Positions 1 to 7,066 of a stretch of DNA of 14,802 bases are shown here, piece after piece. Position numbers and translations under genes: made by a program. Each line of letters starts with the position of its first letter. Position 1 is the stretch's first letter. This DNA comes from CAYJAZ01 sp964368455 (GTDB lineage Bacteria; Desulfobacterota; Desulfovibrionia; Desulfovibrionales; Desulfovibrionaceae), in the NCBI GenBank assembly GCA_964368455.1, contig CAYJAZ010000039.1, forward strand, positions 1-14,802. Direction: 5' to 3'. The notes beneath the pieces were generated by a model. It saw only the letters and a program-made list of their open reading frames with translations, had not been told where the DNA came from and did not search any database.

Positions 1-23
1 TTCGATTCCTGCTGGGCACACCA
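1..23 (+). tRNA. 3' end of a tRNA gene (isotype not determinable)
   Basis: The first 23 bases read as the 3' third of a tRNA. They hold a T loop TTCGATT (1-7), the 3' strand of the T stem CCTGC (8-12), the 3' strand of the acceptor stem TGGGCAC (13-19), discriminator A (20) and an encoded CCA (21-23). The 5' part, including the anticodon, lies outside the window, so the amino acid cannot be named; the missing acceptor strand should be GTGCCCA or close to it. A two-way terminator follows 15 bases later. Confidence 0.85.
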
Positions 24-37
24 TTTTAGAATCTCAA

Positions 38-80
38 AAAGCCTTACATTGTATAGAATACATTGTAAGGCTTTACTTTT
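38..80. terminator. bidirectional rho-independent terminator between tRNA and SDR gene
   Basis: AAAGCCTTACA (38-48) pairs with TGTAAGGCTTT (64-74). The stem continues inward through one T-T mismatch and TGTAT/ATACA around a 3-base loop, about 16 pairs in all. The plus strand runs on into T-rich sequence (from 72), and the minus strand has a short T run in the outer arm (T36-T40 on that strand). It should end the tRNA transcript on plus and the SDR transcript on minus, which converge here. Confidence 0.85.
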
Positions 81-147
81 TTATTTTATTGTATATGTTT
101 TTCTGATATTCAATGTTTTAATGACAAAGCTTGCCTTATTTTGATAA

Positions 148-1002
148 TTAAACTCCACAATAAGTTTGAAAACCGCCGTCAATAGGCAGAACAATGCCGT
201 TTACAAAACCAGACGCTTCTTTGCAAAGCAGAAATAAGACTGCACCAACCAATTCATGTACATCGCCAAATCTATTCATTGGTGTAGCTGCCAAAATATC
301 GTTTGCACGTTGTGTAAAAGAACCATCTTCCGCGATAAGATTTTTACGATTTTGATTTGTTATGAAAAATCCTGGAGCTAAAGCATTTACACGTATTCCA
401 GTTTTTGAAAAATAAATTGCTAGCCATTCTGTAAAATTGCTAATACCTGCTTTTGCTGCACTGTATGCGGGTAATTTTGTAAGTGATTTTATTGCATTCA
501 TGGAGGAAAGATTCAAAATGCTCGCATCTTCTTTCTCAACCATGTCAATAGCAAATTCTTGAGTAGGTAAAAATGTACCCAAGAAGTTGAGATCAAAGAC
601 ATGTTTAAAGCCTTCTATTTTTAAATTAAAGAAGTTAATTTCATCTTTATTTAAGTCTATTTCCTGATAATAATGGTGAGTAGTGTTTGCAGTGGGATGA
701 TTGCCTCCTGCTCCATTGATCAAGAAATCACAAGTACCAAGATCATTTAGAATATTATTATGCACATCTTTAAGCGACTCTTTATCTAAAACATCTGCCT
801 TATAGGCAAATACTTTATTGGGATAAAGAGCATTTAATGAAGATGCAAGAGCTTTTACTGCCTCTTCATCTATATCTATAAGGGCAAGTTTTGCATTAGT
901 CTGCACCAAAGCTTGAGCAAGTTCGCCACAAATAATGCCTCCAGCACCAGTAATAACTATTAATTTGTTACTAAAGTCAACCATAAAAGGCAATTTTCTC
1001 AT
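148..1002 (-). CDS. SDR-family oxidoreductase, D-mannonate oxidoreductase-like
   Basis: A 284-residue short-chain dehydrogenase/reductase, cytosolic and expected to use NAD(P)H to interconvert a hydroxyl and a carbonyl. The Rossmann motif TGAGGIICGE is at residues 18-27, the NGAGGNHP block at 96-103, Asn139 in NFLGT, Ser166/167 before the active-site Tyr180 and Lys184 (YSAAK), and the P-G motif at 210-211. The variant glycine motif ending G-x-x-C-G and the NGAGGNHP block resemble the SDR group annotated as D-mannonate or fructuronate oxidoreductase. The substrate here is unproven; with no uxuA-like gene in view it may act on another hydroxy acid or on a sulfonate. The start is supported by AAGGAG seven bases upstream. 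It is divergent from dctM across 211 bp, so the two may be co-regulated from that gap, and it ends at the two-way terminator. SDR family is near certain; substrate is not. Confidence 0.9.
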   Translation of the reverse strand: MRKLPFMVDFSNKLIVITGAGGIICGELAQALVQTNAKLALIDIDEEAVKALASSLNALYPNKVFAYKADVLDKESLKDVHNNILNDLGTCDFLINGAGGNHPTANTTHHYYQEIDLNKDEINFFNLKIEGFKHVFDLNFLGTFLPTQEFAIDMVEKEDASILNLSSMNAIKSLTKLPAYSAAKAGISNFTEWLAIYFSKTGIRVNALAPGFFITNQNRKNLIAEDGSFTQRANDILAATPMNRFGDVHELVGAVLFLLCKEASGFVNGIVLPIDGGFQTYCGV

Positions 1003-1073
1003 AATTATTCTCCTTGAAATATTTCCTAAATTATAAAAAAAATTTAACTAATTTTCAAGAGCTAAAAGATGAA

Positions 1074-1157
1074 TGTGCAAATTAATATTTAAGTATTTAA
1101 CTCGCCATTACAAATCATTGAATATTTTGCTTGCACATTAAAATTAATTATGATAAT
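1074..1157. promoter_or_regulatory. SDR-dctM divergent control region: inverted TGTGCAA/TTGCACA pair and possible promoter
   Basis: In the 211-bp gap between divergent genes, TGTGCAA (1074-1080) and its exact reverse complement TTGCACA (1131-1137) are separated by 50 bases, a layout that suits a dimeric regulator bound at two sites. A plausible plus-strand sigma-70 type promoter is TTGCTT (1127-1132), a 16-base spacer and TATGAT (1149-1154). No GG-N10-GC sigma-54 pattern is present on the plus strand here, unlike the activase promoter. The evidence is pattern only. Confidence 0.35.
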
Positions 1158-1213
1158 CATACAGATATGTAAAATTTATCATTTGAATCTTTATAGAAAT
1201 ATGAGAGGGAAAA

Positions 1214-2494
1214 ATGCCTTTAACCTTTTTATGGCTAACAGTTGTTGTTGTTGTTTTGGGTTTACCTGTTGTGTTTGGATTAATTACTGGCCCACTCTTA
1301 GGTTTCTTACTCGATTCAAAATCTTTTTTTCTAAATTCTTCTATACAGCGAATATATGCTGGTATAGATCAATTTCCCTTACTAGCCATTCCTTTTTTTG
1401 TGTTAGCTGGGGATATTATGAATCACGGAACGATAACGCAAAGCCTTGTAAGTTTCGCAAATATGCTTGTTGGCCGCTTACGCGGAGGACTTGCACATGT
1501 AAATATTTTATCTTCAATATTCTTTGCAGGCTTGTCAGGTTCTGCTGTAGCTGATATTTCAGCACTAGGCTCTATGCTTATTCCTGCAATGGAAAAAGAC
1601 GGTTATAAAAGAGAATTTGCTGCGGCGGTGACTGCGGCATCTTCTATTATTGGCCCGGTAATTCCACCTAGTATTATTATGATTGTTTATGCTTATATTA
1701 TGGGAGTTTCTGTAGGAGGATTATTTGCTGCTGGTTTTTTACCTGGCTTACTTATGGGTGTAGCATTAATGGTAATTGTTGCCCTTATGGCAAAAAAGCA
1801 TAATCTTCCAAGACGTGAATACACGCTTAGTACAAAAGAAAAAATCGCAATCACAAAACAAAGCTTTTTCCCACTTATGACCCCAGTCATTATTCTGGGT
1901 GGCATTTTGAGCGGTGCAGTAACTCCAACAGAAGCGGCTGTTTTAGCTGTTTTATACGCATTAATACTCACACTTGTAAAAAAAGAAATTCGTTTTAAAG
2001 ATCTTCCAGCTATATTTTTGAAAAGTGGTGTTTCTTCTGCATCGATATTACTTGTCATAGGCTCAGCTGCTCTTTTTGGTTGGGTGCTTACTATATCCCA
2101 AGTCCCTCAAAAGCTAGGTGTTTTTATTCTAACCTTGACAGACAATCCTCACGTTTTTCTTATATTCGTGAATCTTTTACTCTTTTTTGCAGGTATGTTT
2201 CTTGATGCTGGCCCAGCTATTCTTATATTGGGCCCAATTTTAGGGCCTACCGTGCTTCAACTTGGAATCGATCCAATTCACTTTGCATGCGTAATGTGCT
2301 TAAACCTCAGTATTGGTCTTGCAACACCGCCTTTTGGACTTGTATTATTTGCAACCAGTACCATAGGAAACGTGCCAATAGGAAAACTTGTGAGAGCAAT
2401 GCTTCCTTTCTGGCTTGCACAAATTGTAATAATCTTACTTGTTACTTATATACCTGCAATCTCACTTACTTTACCTAATTTATTGGGAATATAA
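1214..2494 (+). CDS. dctM: TRAP transporter large permease (DctM family)
   Basis: A 426-residue, highly hydrophobic inner-membrane protein of the usual DctM length, expected to have about 12 to 14 membrane segments. TRAP large permeases drive sodium-coupled import of acids delivered by a periplasmic DctP protein. The family's most conserved block is clear: GLSGSAVADISALGS near residues 104-118, then a G-Y-x-x-x-F-A-A-A-V-T-A-A-S-S-I-I-G-P-x-I-P-P-S stretch. A second family motif is near the C-terminus (SIGLATPPFGLVLF). The start follows AGAGGGA at 1204-1210. It is the first gene of an apparent unit dctM-dctP-gldA-dctQ. The order is odd: TRAP genes are usually P-Q-M or P-QM fused, whereas here M comes first and Q is two genes away. 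Family assignment is secure; substrate unknown. Confidence 0.95.
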   Translation: MPLTFLWLTVVVVVLGLPVVFGLITGPLLGFLLDSKSFFLNSSIQRIYAGIDQFPLLAIPFFVLAGDIMNHGTITQSLVSFANMLVGRLRGGLAHVNILSSIFFAGLSGSAVADISALGSMLIPAMEKDGYKREFAAAVTAASSIIGPVIPPSIIMIVYAYIMGVSVGGLFAAGFLPGLLMGVALMVIVALMAKKHNLPRREYTLSTKEKIAITKQSFFPLMTPVIILGGILSGAVTPTEAAVLAVLYALILTLVKKEIRFKDLPAIFLKSGVSSASILLVIGSAALFGWVLTISQVPQKLGVFILTLTDNPHVFLIFVNLLLFFAGMFLDAGPAILILGPILGPTVLQLGIDPIHFACVMCLNLSIGLATPPFGLVLFATSTIGNVPIGKLVRAMLPFWLAQIVIILLVTYIPAISLTLPNLLGI

Positions 2495-2512
2495 AATTAT
2501 TTAGGAGTATTT

Positions 2513-3538
2513 ATGTCAGTTAAAAAAGTCTCTTCAATTGTTTTGAGTGTGTGTACAGCTTTAGTGCTTTCAACTCCAGCCTATGCTAAAACATGGACAA
2601 TGAAAATTAGCCACGCAGGCCCTGTTTCTGCAGACTCAGACGACCATTACGGTGCCTTAGAAATCAAAAAATTTCTTGATGCAACATCTGGCGGACGTAT
2701 TAATGTAGAAATTTATCCTGCAAGCCAACTAGGTTCTTACAAAGAAGTAGTTGAGCAAGTTCAAGCAGGTGCATTAGAAGTTGCACATACTTCTATTGAT
2801 GGTGCTGCACCATTTGTACCAGCTTTTACCCTTGTAGATTTGCCTTATAGTATGCCTGATGATGAAACTGCACGTAAATTTATGCGTGGTTCATTTCTTG
2901 AAGTAATCAATCAAGGCGTTAATAAAGTAATGCCAAATGTAGAACTTATATCAATGTGTAATGGCGGTAACTGGCGTTCATTCTACACAACAAGTAAAGC
3001 AGTAAATTCTGTTGCTGACTTAAAAGGATTGAAAATCCGTACTATCAATTCTCCGCTTCAACAAGAGCTCGCACGTCAATTAGGCACAAACCCAACAGCT
3101 GTTGCTTGGGGCGAACTATACACAGCTCTCGCTACAGGCGTTGTTAACGGATTAAAGATTGCTATTAACGATATCACTTCAAATAAAATGGATGAGCACG
3201 TTAAAAACGGTATACTCGACAAACACACATATCTTTATGGCTTTTATTGGATTAATAAAGAATGGTTAGCATCTATGCCACAAGATTTACAAAAACTTGT
3301 AATAAAAGCGTTAAAAACTGGTGCAGAAAATCAATCAGACTTTAACGAAGAAATAGAATTAAAGGCTCGTGCAATATTTGCCTCAAATGGCGGAACAATT
3401 GTTGAACCTACAGAAGCTCAAAGAGCTGAATTCATGCAAGTAAAAGACGATATGGAAGCTTGGTATCTTGAAAAATATGGTAACGAAGGTAAAAAATTAC
3501 TTTCTACTTATAAAAAAGCAATTGCTGAAGCTAAATAA
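2513..3538 (+). CDS. dctP: TRAP transporter substrate-binding protein (DctP family)
   Basis: A 341-residue periplasmic solute-binding protein. The signal peptide has a basic start (MSVKK), a hydrophobic core (8-20) and a likely signal peptidase I site after AYA (23-25). The DctP fold is shown by NWRSFYTTSK (153-162), DLKGLKIR (169-176), LGTNPTAVAWGELYTAL (190-206) and the following TGVVNG. Arg155 and Arg176 sit where the family places its ligand-clamping arginines, so the ligand is expected to carry a carboxylate or similar anion such as a sulfonate. The usual V-(D/E)-G-Q-E-N stretch after ELYTALQTG is VNGLKIAIND here, a divergence in a region near the ligand pocket. Start supported by AGGAG seven to eight bases upstream. 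It lies 18 bp after dctM and is followed by a strong hairpin that may raise its transcript level relative to gldA and dctQ. Confidence 0.95.
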   Translation: MSVKKVSSIVLSVCTALVLSTPAYAKTWTMKISHAGPVSADSDDHYGALEIKKFLDATSGGRINVEIYPASQLGSYKEVVEQVQAGALEVAHTSIDGAAPFVPAFTLVDLPYSMPDDETARKFMRGSFLEVINQGVNKVMPNVELISMCNGGNWRSFYTTSKAVNSVADLKGLKIRTINSPLQQELARQLGTNPTAVAWGELYTALATGVVNGLKIAINDITSNKMDEHVKNGILDKHTYLYGFYWINKEWLASMPQDLQKLVIKALKTGAENQSDFNEEIELKARAIFASNGGTIVEPTEAQRAEFMQVKDDMEAWYLEKYGNEGKKLLSTYKKAIAEAK

Positions 3539-3551
3539 TATAAAAAACTTT

Positions 3552-3615
3552 AAAACTTTCATCTGTTTATCTTCTAATCCTGAAAAAATTAGCATCTAAC
3601 AGATGAAAGTTTTTT
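3552..3615 (+). terminator. intercistronic 16-bp hairpin between dctP and gldA
   Basis: AAAACTTTCATCTGTT (3552-3567) and AACAGATGAAAGTTTT (3598-3613) are perfect 16-base complements, with a smaller inner stem CTAAT (3574-3578)/ATTAG (3588-3592). The 3' arm ends in a run of six T (3610-3615). It can be a leaky terminator or a 3'-end stabiliser for dctP mRNA inside the operon. Partial termination would make more binding protein than permease, a common need in TRAP and ABC systems. Confidence 0.7.
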
Positions 3616-3636
3616 AAAACACATAAAGGATGTATC

Positions 3637-4746
3637 ATGTACGCTATAGGTTTTCCAAGACTTTATTTACAAGGTTATGGCATCATCAATCAACTTGGAA
3701 AAGAAGTTGAACGTTTTGGAACTTCTGCTTTAATAGTTGCAGATGAATTTGTTCTTAATACCTTTTCTGAAGTAATTTTCGATTCATTTAAAGATACTCA
3801 AGTAAAATATAATACCCTTTTATTTAAAGGCGAATGTTCACCCTCACAAATTGATTTCATGAGTGAAGAAGCAGAGAAATTAAATTGTGATGTTCTTATA
3901 GGCATAGGCGGCGGTAAAACACTTGATCTTATAAAAGGAATCGCACTCACAATAAATCTTCCACTTGTTATTGTGCCAACCATTGCTTCTAATGATGCTC
4001 CTACAAGTAGAGTTATTGTAACCTATACTGATAAAGGCGAATTTATTGGTCCGCGTTTTCTTAAGCTCAATCCTGAATGTATTTTAGTTGATTCTCAAAT
4101 AATAACTAATGCTCCACCGCGTTTTTTTGCTTGCGGTATTGCAGATGCTCTTGCCACCTATTATGAAGCACAACAATGTTTAAAAAAAGGTGCTAATAAC
4201 TTCTATAATGGCCAACAAACTATCATTGCAAAATCTATAGCTAAAACCTGTAATGATACAATTTGGGAAAATGCTGTGCAAGCTTATGAAGATGTAAAGC
4301 AAAAAAAATGCACAGAAGCTGTTGAAAAAGTAATTGAAGCAAACATACTTTTATCAGGTGTAGGCTTTGAAGGCTGTGGCGTTGCAGCTGCTCATGCTGT
4401 TGGCCTTTCTCTTTCAATACTCGAAGCCCAATACGGAGATGCAAAAGGAATTATGCATGGCGAAGAGGTTGCACTTGGAATTATCGCTCAATTTGTGCTT
4501 GAAGGTAGAAGCGAAAAAGAAATTGACGAATTGCACGAGCTTTATTTAAAGCTAGACTTACCTATACATTTCAGTCAAGTAGGAATTTCAGATTTTAGCG
4601 ATGAAAAAAAAGCACAAGTTGCAAAAGCTGCCTGCAAGCCAACAAGTCGAATTTGGAATATGGCTGTAGAAATTAGTGAAGAAAGTGTTATTCAAGCTCT
4701 AAATATTGTTGAAAAACTTGGCTCTCGCAAGCTTGGTTTGAAATAA
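3637..4746 (+). CDS. gldA: glycerol dehydrogenase-type, metal-dependent NAD oxidoreductase
   Basis: A 369-residue enzyme of the glycerol dehydrogenase branch of the iron/zinc alcohol dehydrogenase superfamily, close to the usual 365-370 residues. GldA interconverts glycerol and dihydroxyacetone, and known members also reduce hydroxyacetone to 1,2-propanediol. The NAD-binding GGGKTLD motif is at 91-97, PTIASNDAP at 114-122, and the three expected metal ligands are Asp170 (IADALATYYEA), His253 (AAHAVG) and His274 (GIMHGEE), matching the Asp-His-His set of characterised glycerol dehydrogenases. The start follows AAAGGATG at about the right spacing. It lies inside a TRAP operon, between dctP and dctQ (25 bp before dctQ), which suggests it acts on the imported compound or a product of it. 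That could be reduction of a small hydroxyketone made by the downstream glycyl radical enzyme, but this link is inference. Family and metal site are clear; physiological substrate is not. Confidence 0.88.
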   Translation: MYAIGFPRLYLQGYGIINQLGKEVERFGTSALIVADEFVLNTFSEVIFDSFKDTQVKYNTLLFKGECSPSQIDFMSEEAEKLNCDVLIGIGGGKTLDLIKGIALTINLPLVIVPTIASNDAPTSRVIVTYTDKGEFIGPRFLKLNPECILVDSQIITNAPPRFFACGIADALATYYEAQQCLKKGANNFYNGQQTIIAKSIAKTCNDTIWENAVQAYEDVKQKKCTEAVEKVIEANILLSGVGFEGCGVAAAHAVGLSLSILEAQYGDAKGIMHGEEVALGIIAQFVLEGRSEKEIDELHELYLKLDLPIHFSQVGISDFSDEKKAQVAKAACKPTSRIWNMAVEISEESVIQALNIVEKLGSRKLGLK

Positions 4747-4771
4747 TTTAAGCACTTAAAGGAGAAATGAA

Positions 4772-5287
4772 ATGAGCATTCTTGCCTCTCTGTATGAAGC
4801 AGTAAATAAATTCTCTCTATATATCTGCAAAATTGCAAACTTTTTGGTAATGATATGCTTGACTTTATTAGTGCTTGATCTGGGTTTAGGTGTTATTTCA
4901 CGCTATTTATTTTCCTATGTCCCAGCCTGGTATGAAGAATTAGCAAAAATATTTCTAGTTTGGATTGCATTTGCTGGAGGGATTATAGCATCTGATAGAG
5001 GCGGGCATGTTTCCATTCATGTTTTCCCAAAATCTACGCCAGCATTCATAAAAAACTTTTTGGCAGTCTTAGTGCAAATTATGATACTTGTTACTGCTTT
5101 TTTAGTCGTGGTTTATGGCTATAGATTTGCAATTGCCGGTAGAGTTGGTGTATTTCCAACCATGGATTTTCTTCCATTATACGTAAGCTATGCAGCTGTG
5201 CCATTTGGCTATTTTGGGATTTTTATTATTGCTTTACGCAACCTTTTAGGAATAATTATTGGTATAGAAAAAACTCAACCTAAATAA
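4772..5287 (+). CDS. dctQ: TRAP transporter small permease (DctQ family)
   Basis: A 171-residue membrane protein with four hydrophobic segments, at about residues 23-44, 59-76, 94-117 and 135-158, as in DctQ small permeases that support the large permease. The family signature is plain: W-Y-E-E-L-A-K-I at 53-60, then a W-I-A-F-A-G-G segment and S-D-R-G-G-H-V at 74-80. An ATG at 4767 in another frame runs directly into TGA; the ATG at 4772, eight bases after GGAG, opens the long frame and is the start. It is the last gene of the unit that begins with dctM, separated from it by dctP and gldA, and meets the minus-strand DUF4037 gene after only 35 bp. No clear terminator hairpin is seen in that short gap. 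Confidence 0.93.
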   Translation: MSILASLYEAVNKFSLYICKIANFLVMICLTLLVLDLGLGVISRYLFSYVPAWYEELAKIFLVWIAFAGGIIASDRGGHVSIHVFPKSTPAFIKNFLAVLVQIMILVTAFLVVVYGYRFAIAGRVGVFPTMDFLPLYVSYAAVPFGYFGIFIIALRNLLGIIIGIEKTQPK

Positions 5288-5322
5288 AGCTTAGCCTTTC
5301 TATACACTAAATTAACTGTTTT

Positions 5323-6309
5323 TTATGAATATTGTATGCCATGCATAAGCGGAAGATTTCTAATTTGTGTTTCGTCTATATTTGCCTGAATATGTTGTGC
5401 TTGAGCCATGAGCCAGCTTTCTTTGAGAGTAGTTAAGCCTTGTTCTTCAAGCAGAGAAATAATAAAAAGGCAGATTTTTTCTATTGCGTCTTGGACAAGT
5501 GCAAAATCTTGCTCATTTTTATTTTTTTGTGTGTATTCTATGAGATTTAAAGCAAGAAGATTGTTTAGAAGTTCTGCAAAGTCTTTACCTTGTGGAAGTT
5601 TTTCTAAACTTTTAAATGCCCATTTATAGAAAGGCATATATTTTTTATGCAATAAAAAGTAACAAGCAAGAGCATTTTCTGTAAAGCGCAGACAAGCAAG
5701 GCTTGCTCCAACTCCATCCTTGCGTTTGAGCAGACGCAAAAGATTGTATTGTCCACTTTGTGCCATTGTGCCAAGTCTTGCAGTTATTTTCTTTTTTCTT
5801 ACATCTTCTGGAAAAAAATCTAGTAGAGCATTTCTTAGTGAAGTAAATTCCCCTGGCCCATCATAGAACACATCACCATTAGTGCATGTTGCTAAGAAAT
5901 GTTCAGGAATCATATACCATTCTTGCCATGTTTTAGGAAGATGTGTTTTATTGATAAAACGTTGGTAAAAGCCTTCTATAGAAAATAATCCCACGCGTTG
6001 ATCTGCTTTAGGCATGCGTACAGAGTCTGGATCAATGCGTACATTAAAATCCAAAAAGGTAGGCGGAAGTAGAGAAAAAGCTTTTTCGATTTCAGGCATA
6101 AGAGAAAGATATTCATCATGCTTTACCCAAATACATAAACCAGCACCAAAATCATGATCTTGTGAATAGTTATCATCAAAACCAAAACATTCAGAACCTT
6201 CGCCGACTAAACCTATAGCCAAGCGTTGAAAGTTTGTGCCAAGAATATTTTGTAAAATAGGCTCTACTAAATCGTGGTAGAACATGCGAGAAAGAGTTAA
6301 GCCTTGCAT
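5323..6309 (-). CDS. DUF4037 family nucleotidyltransferase-like protein
   Basis: A soluble protein of about 328 residues that resembles the DUF4037 family. Near its N-terminus it has a nucleotidyltransferase-like pattern, G-E-G-S-E-C-F-G-F-D-D followed by S-Q-D-H-D-F-G: a GS element, then a D-x-D pair that could bind metal. The rest is mostly helical by composition, with a conserved-looking I-P-E-H-F-L-A stretch mid-protein. The frame can open at 6321, but that ATG has only a weak ribosome site. The in-frame ATG at 6309 follows GGAAG by five bases and gives MQGLTLSRMFYHD, which looks like the family's usual beginning, so I chose it. It lies 66-78 bp downstream of the DUF4125-like gene and is probably cotranscribed with it. 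Target and reaction are unknown; addition of a nucleotide to a small molecule, RNA or protein is possible but unproven. Confidence 0.72.
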   Translation of the reverse strand: MQGLTLSRMFYHDLVEPILQNILGTNFQRLAIGLVGEGSECFGFDDNYSQDHDFGAGLCIWVKHDEYLSLMPEIEKAFSLLPPTFLDFNVRIDPDSVRMPKADQRVGLFSIEGFYQRFINKTHLPKTWQEWYMIPEHFLATCTNGDVFYDGPGEFTSLRNALLDFFPEDVRKKKITARLGTMAQSGQYNLLRLLKRKDGVGASLACLRFTENALACYFLLHKKYMPFYKWAFKSLEKLPQGKDFAELLNNLLALNLIEYTQKNKNEQDFALVQDAIEKICLFIISLLEEQGLTTLKESWLMAQAQHIQANIDETQIRNLPLMHGIQYS

Positions 6310-6387
6310 ACATACTTCCATCTTGTGCTTTCGTTTACTGTTCGATTAATCTTGTTTTCCTTTAGATATTTAGATAAATGACAAAAC

Positions 6388-6945
6388 TTATGCACAACAA
6401 TTTTTTAATTGTATTTCTTTTTCAGCTAAAGTTGGATTGTTAAAACGAGCACTTATGTTTTCGTATCTCTCTTTTGCAAGATTACGCCCTTCTTTTTGTG
6501 CCTTTGCTATGCAATCAAGATAGCAATCAAGAGTATTTTCTGAAAGAGTTTCAATTTCTGCTGAAAAATAAAAGTCAAAGCGTTTGCTCTGATTTGCAAA
6601 TTGTAAAGGAAATTCTTCCGCTAATTCAAGAAGCCAAGCACGTTCTACTTGTGTTATAGCCTCAACTTTATCCATATCTGGCGATACACATGGAATGAGA
6701 TTATCCATGCGTGCGTATTTTTCCATAAGCAGATTACGCCCTATTGATTTTGCGTCTATAAGATCTTGCAAATAAGATTCAATGTATTCATCTGATAATA
6801 CAGAAAAAATCATCCATCTCCAATGTCGAAACATATTTGGATTTTCTTGACAAGAAGCCTTACCGCCTTCTTGCTTTACATTCAAAAACATTTCGAGTTC
6901 ACGTTCTATCACGTCATTAATATTTTCTTCTCTTTTCTGTTTCAT
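6388..6945 (-). CDS. DUF4125-like protein with internal repeat
   Basis: A 185-residue soluble protein that I associate with DUF4125, with moderate confidence from memory of the family and of its tendency to sit beside DUF4037 genes. It shows an R-H-W-R-W-M-I-F motif at about 41-48. Two stretches look like copies of each other: S-Y-L-Q-D-L-x-D-A-x-x-x-G-R-N-L-x-x-E-K-Y-A-R near 58-80, and C-Y-L-D-C-I-A-K-A-x-x-E-G-R-N-L-A-K-E-R-Y-E-N near 141-163. It has no signal peptide or membrane segment. The C-terminus carries paired cysteines (N-C-C-A). The start has AGGAT about eight bases upstream. It sits between the sigma-54 activator gene and the DUF4037 gene, all on minus, but a terminator (6975-7009) separates it from the activator. 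Function unknown. Confidence 0.7.
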   Translation of the reverse strand: MKQKREENINDVIERELEMFLNVKQEGGKASCQENPNMFRHWRWMIFSVLSDEYIESYLQDLIDAKSIGRNLLMEKYARMDNLIPCVSPDMDKVEAITQVERAWLLELAEEFPLQFANQSKRFDFYFSAEIETLSENTLDCYLDCIAKAQKEGRNLAKERYENISARFNNPTLAEKEIQLKNCCA

Positions 6946-6974
6946 GTGATAATCCTAGTTCAAATTATGTTAGT

Positions 6975-7009
6975 AAAAAAAACTACAATTTTCTATAAAC
7001 AATTATAGT
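6975..7009 (-). terminator. rho-independent terminator downstream of the sigma-54 activator gene
   Basis: Read on minus, ACTATAATT (7009-7001) pairs with AATTGTAGT (6990-6982), nine pairs including one G-U, around a 10-base loop. At least seven U follow directly (6981-6975). The plus-strand reading has a C-A mismatch and no T run, so the element works for minus. It lies 58 bp past the activator stop and 30 bp before the DUF4125-like start, so the DUF pair should have its own promoter or rely on read-through. Confidence 0.75.
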
Positions 7010-7066
7010 ATTTTATTGCAAAGTGATTTCTTTATAAAAAAGAGCTCTATTTGCAAAAAATCAAAG

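Noticed and set aside
1150..1554. A 134-codon frame overlapping the start of dctM.
   Set aside because: It is a cysteine- and serine-rich out-of-frame reading of the dctM coding region, with no family resemblance.
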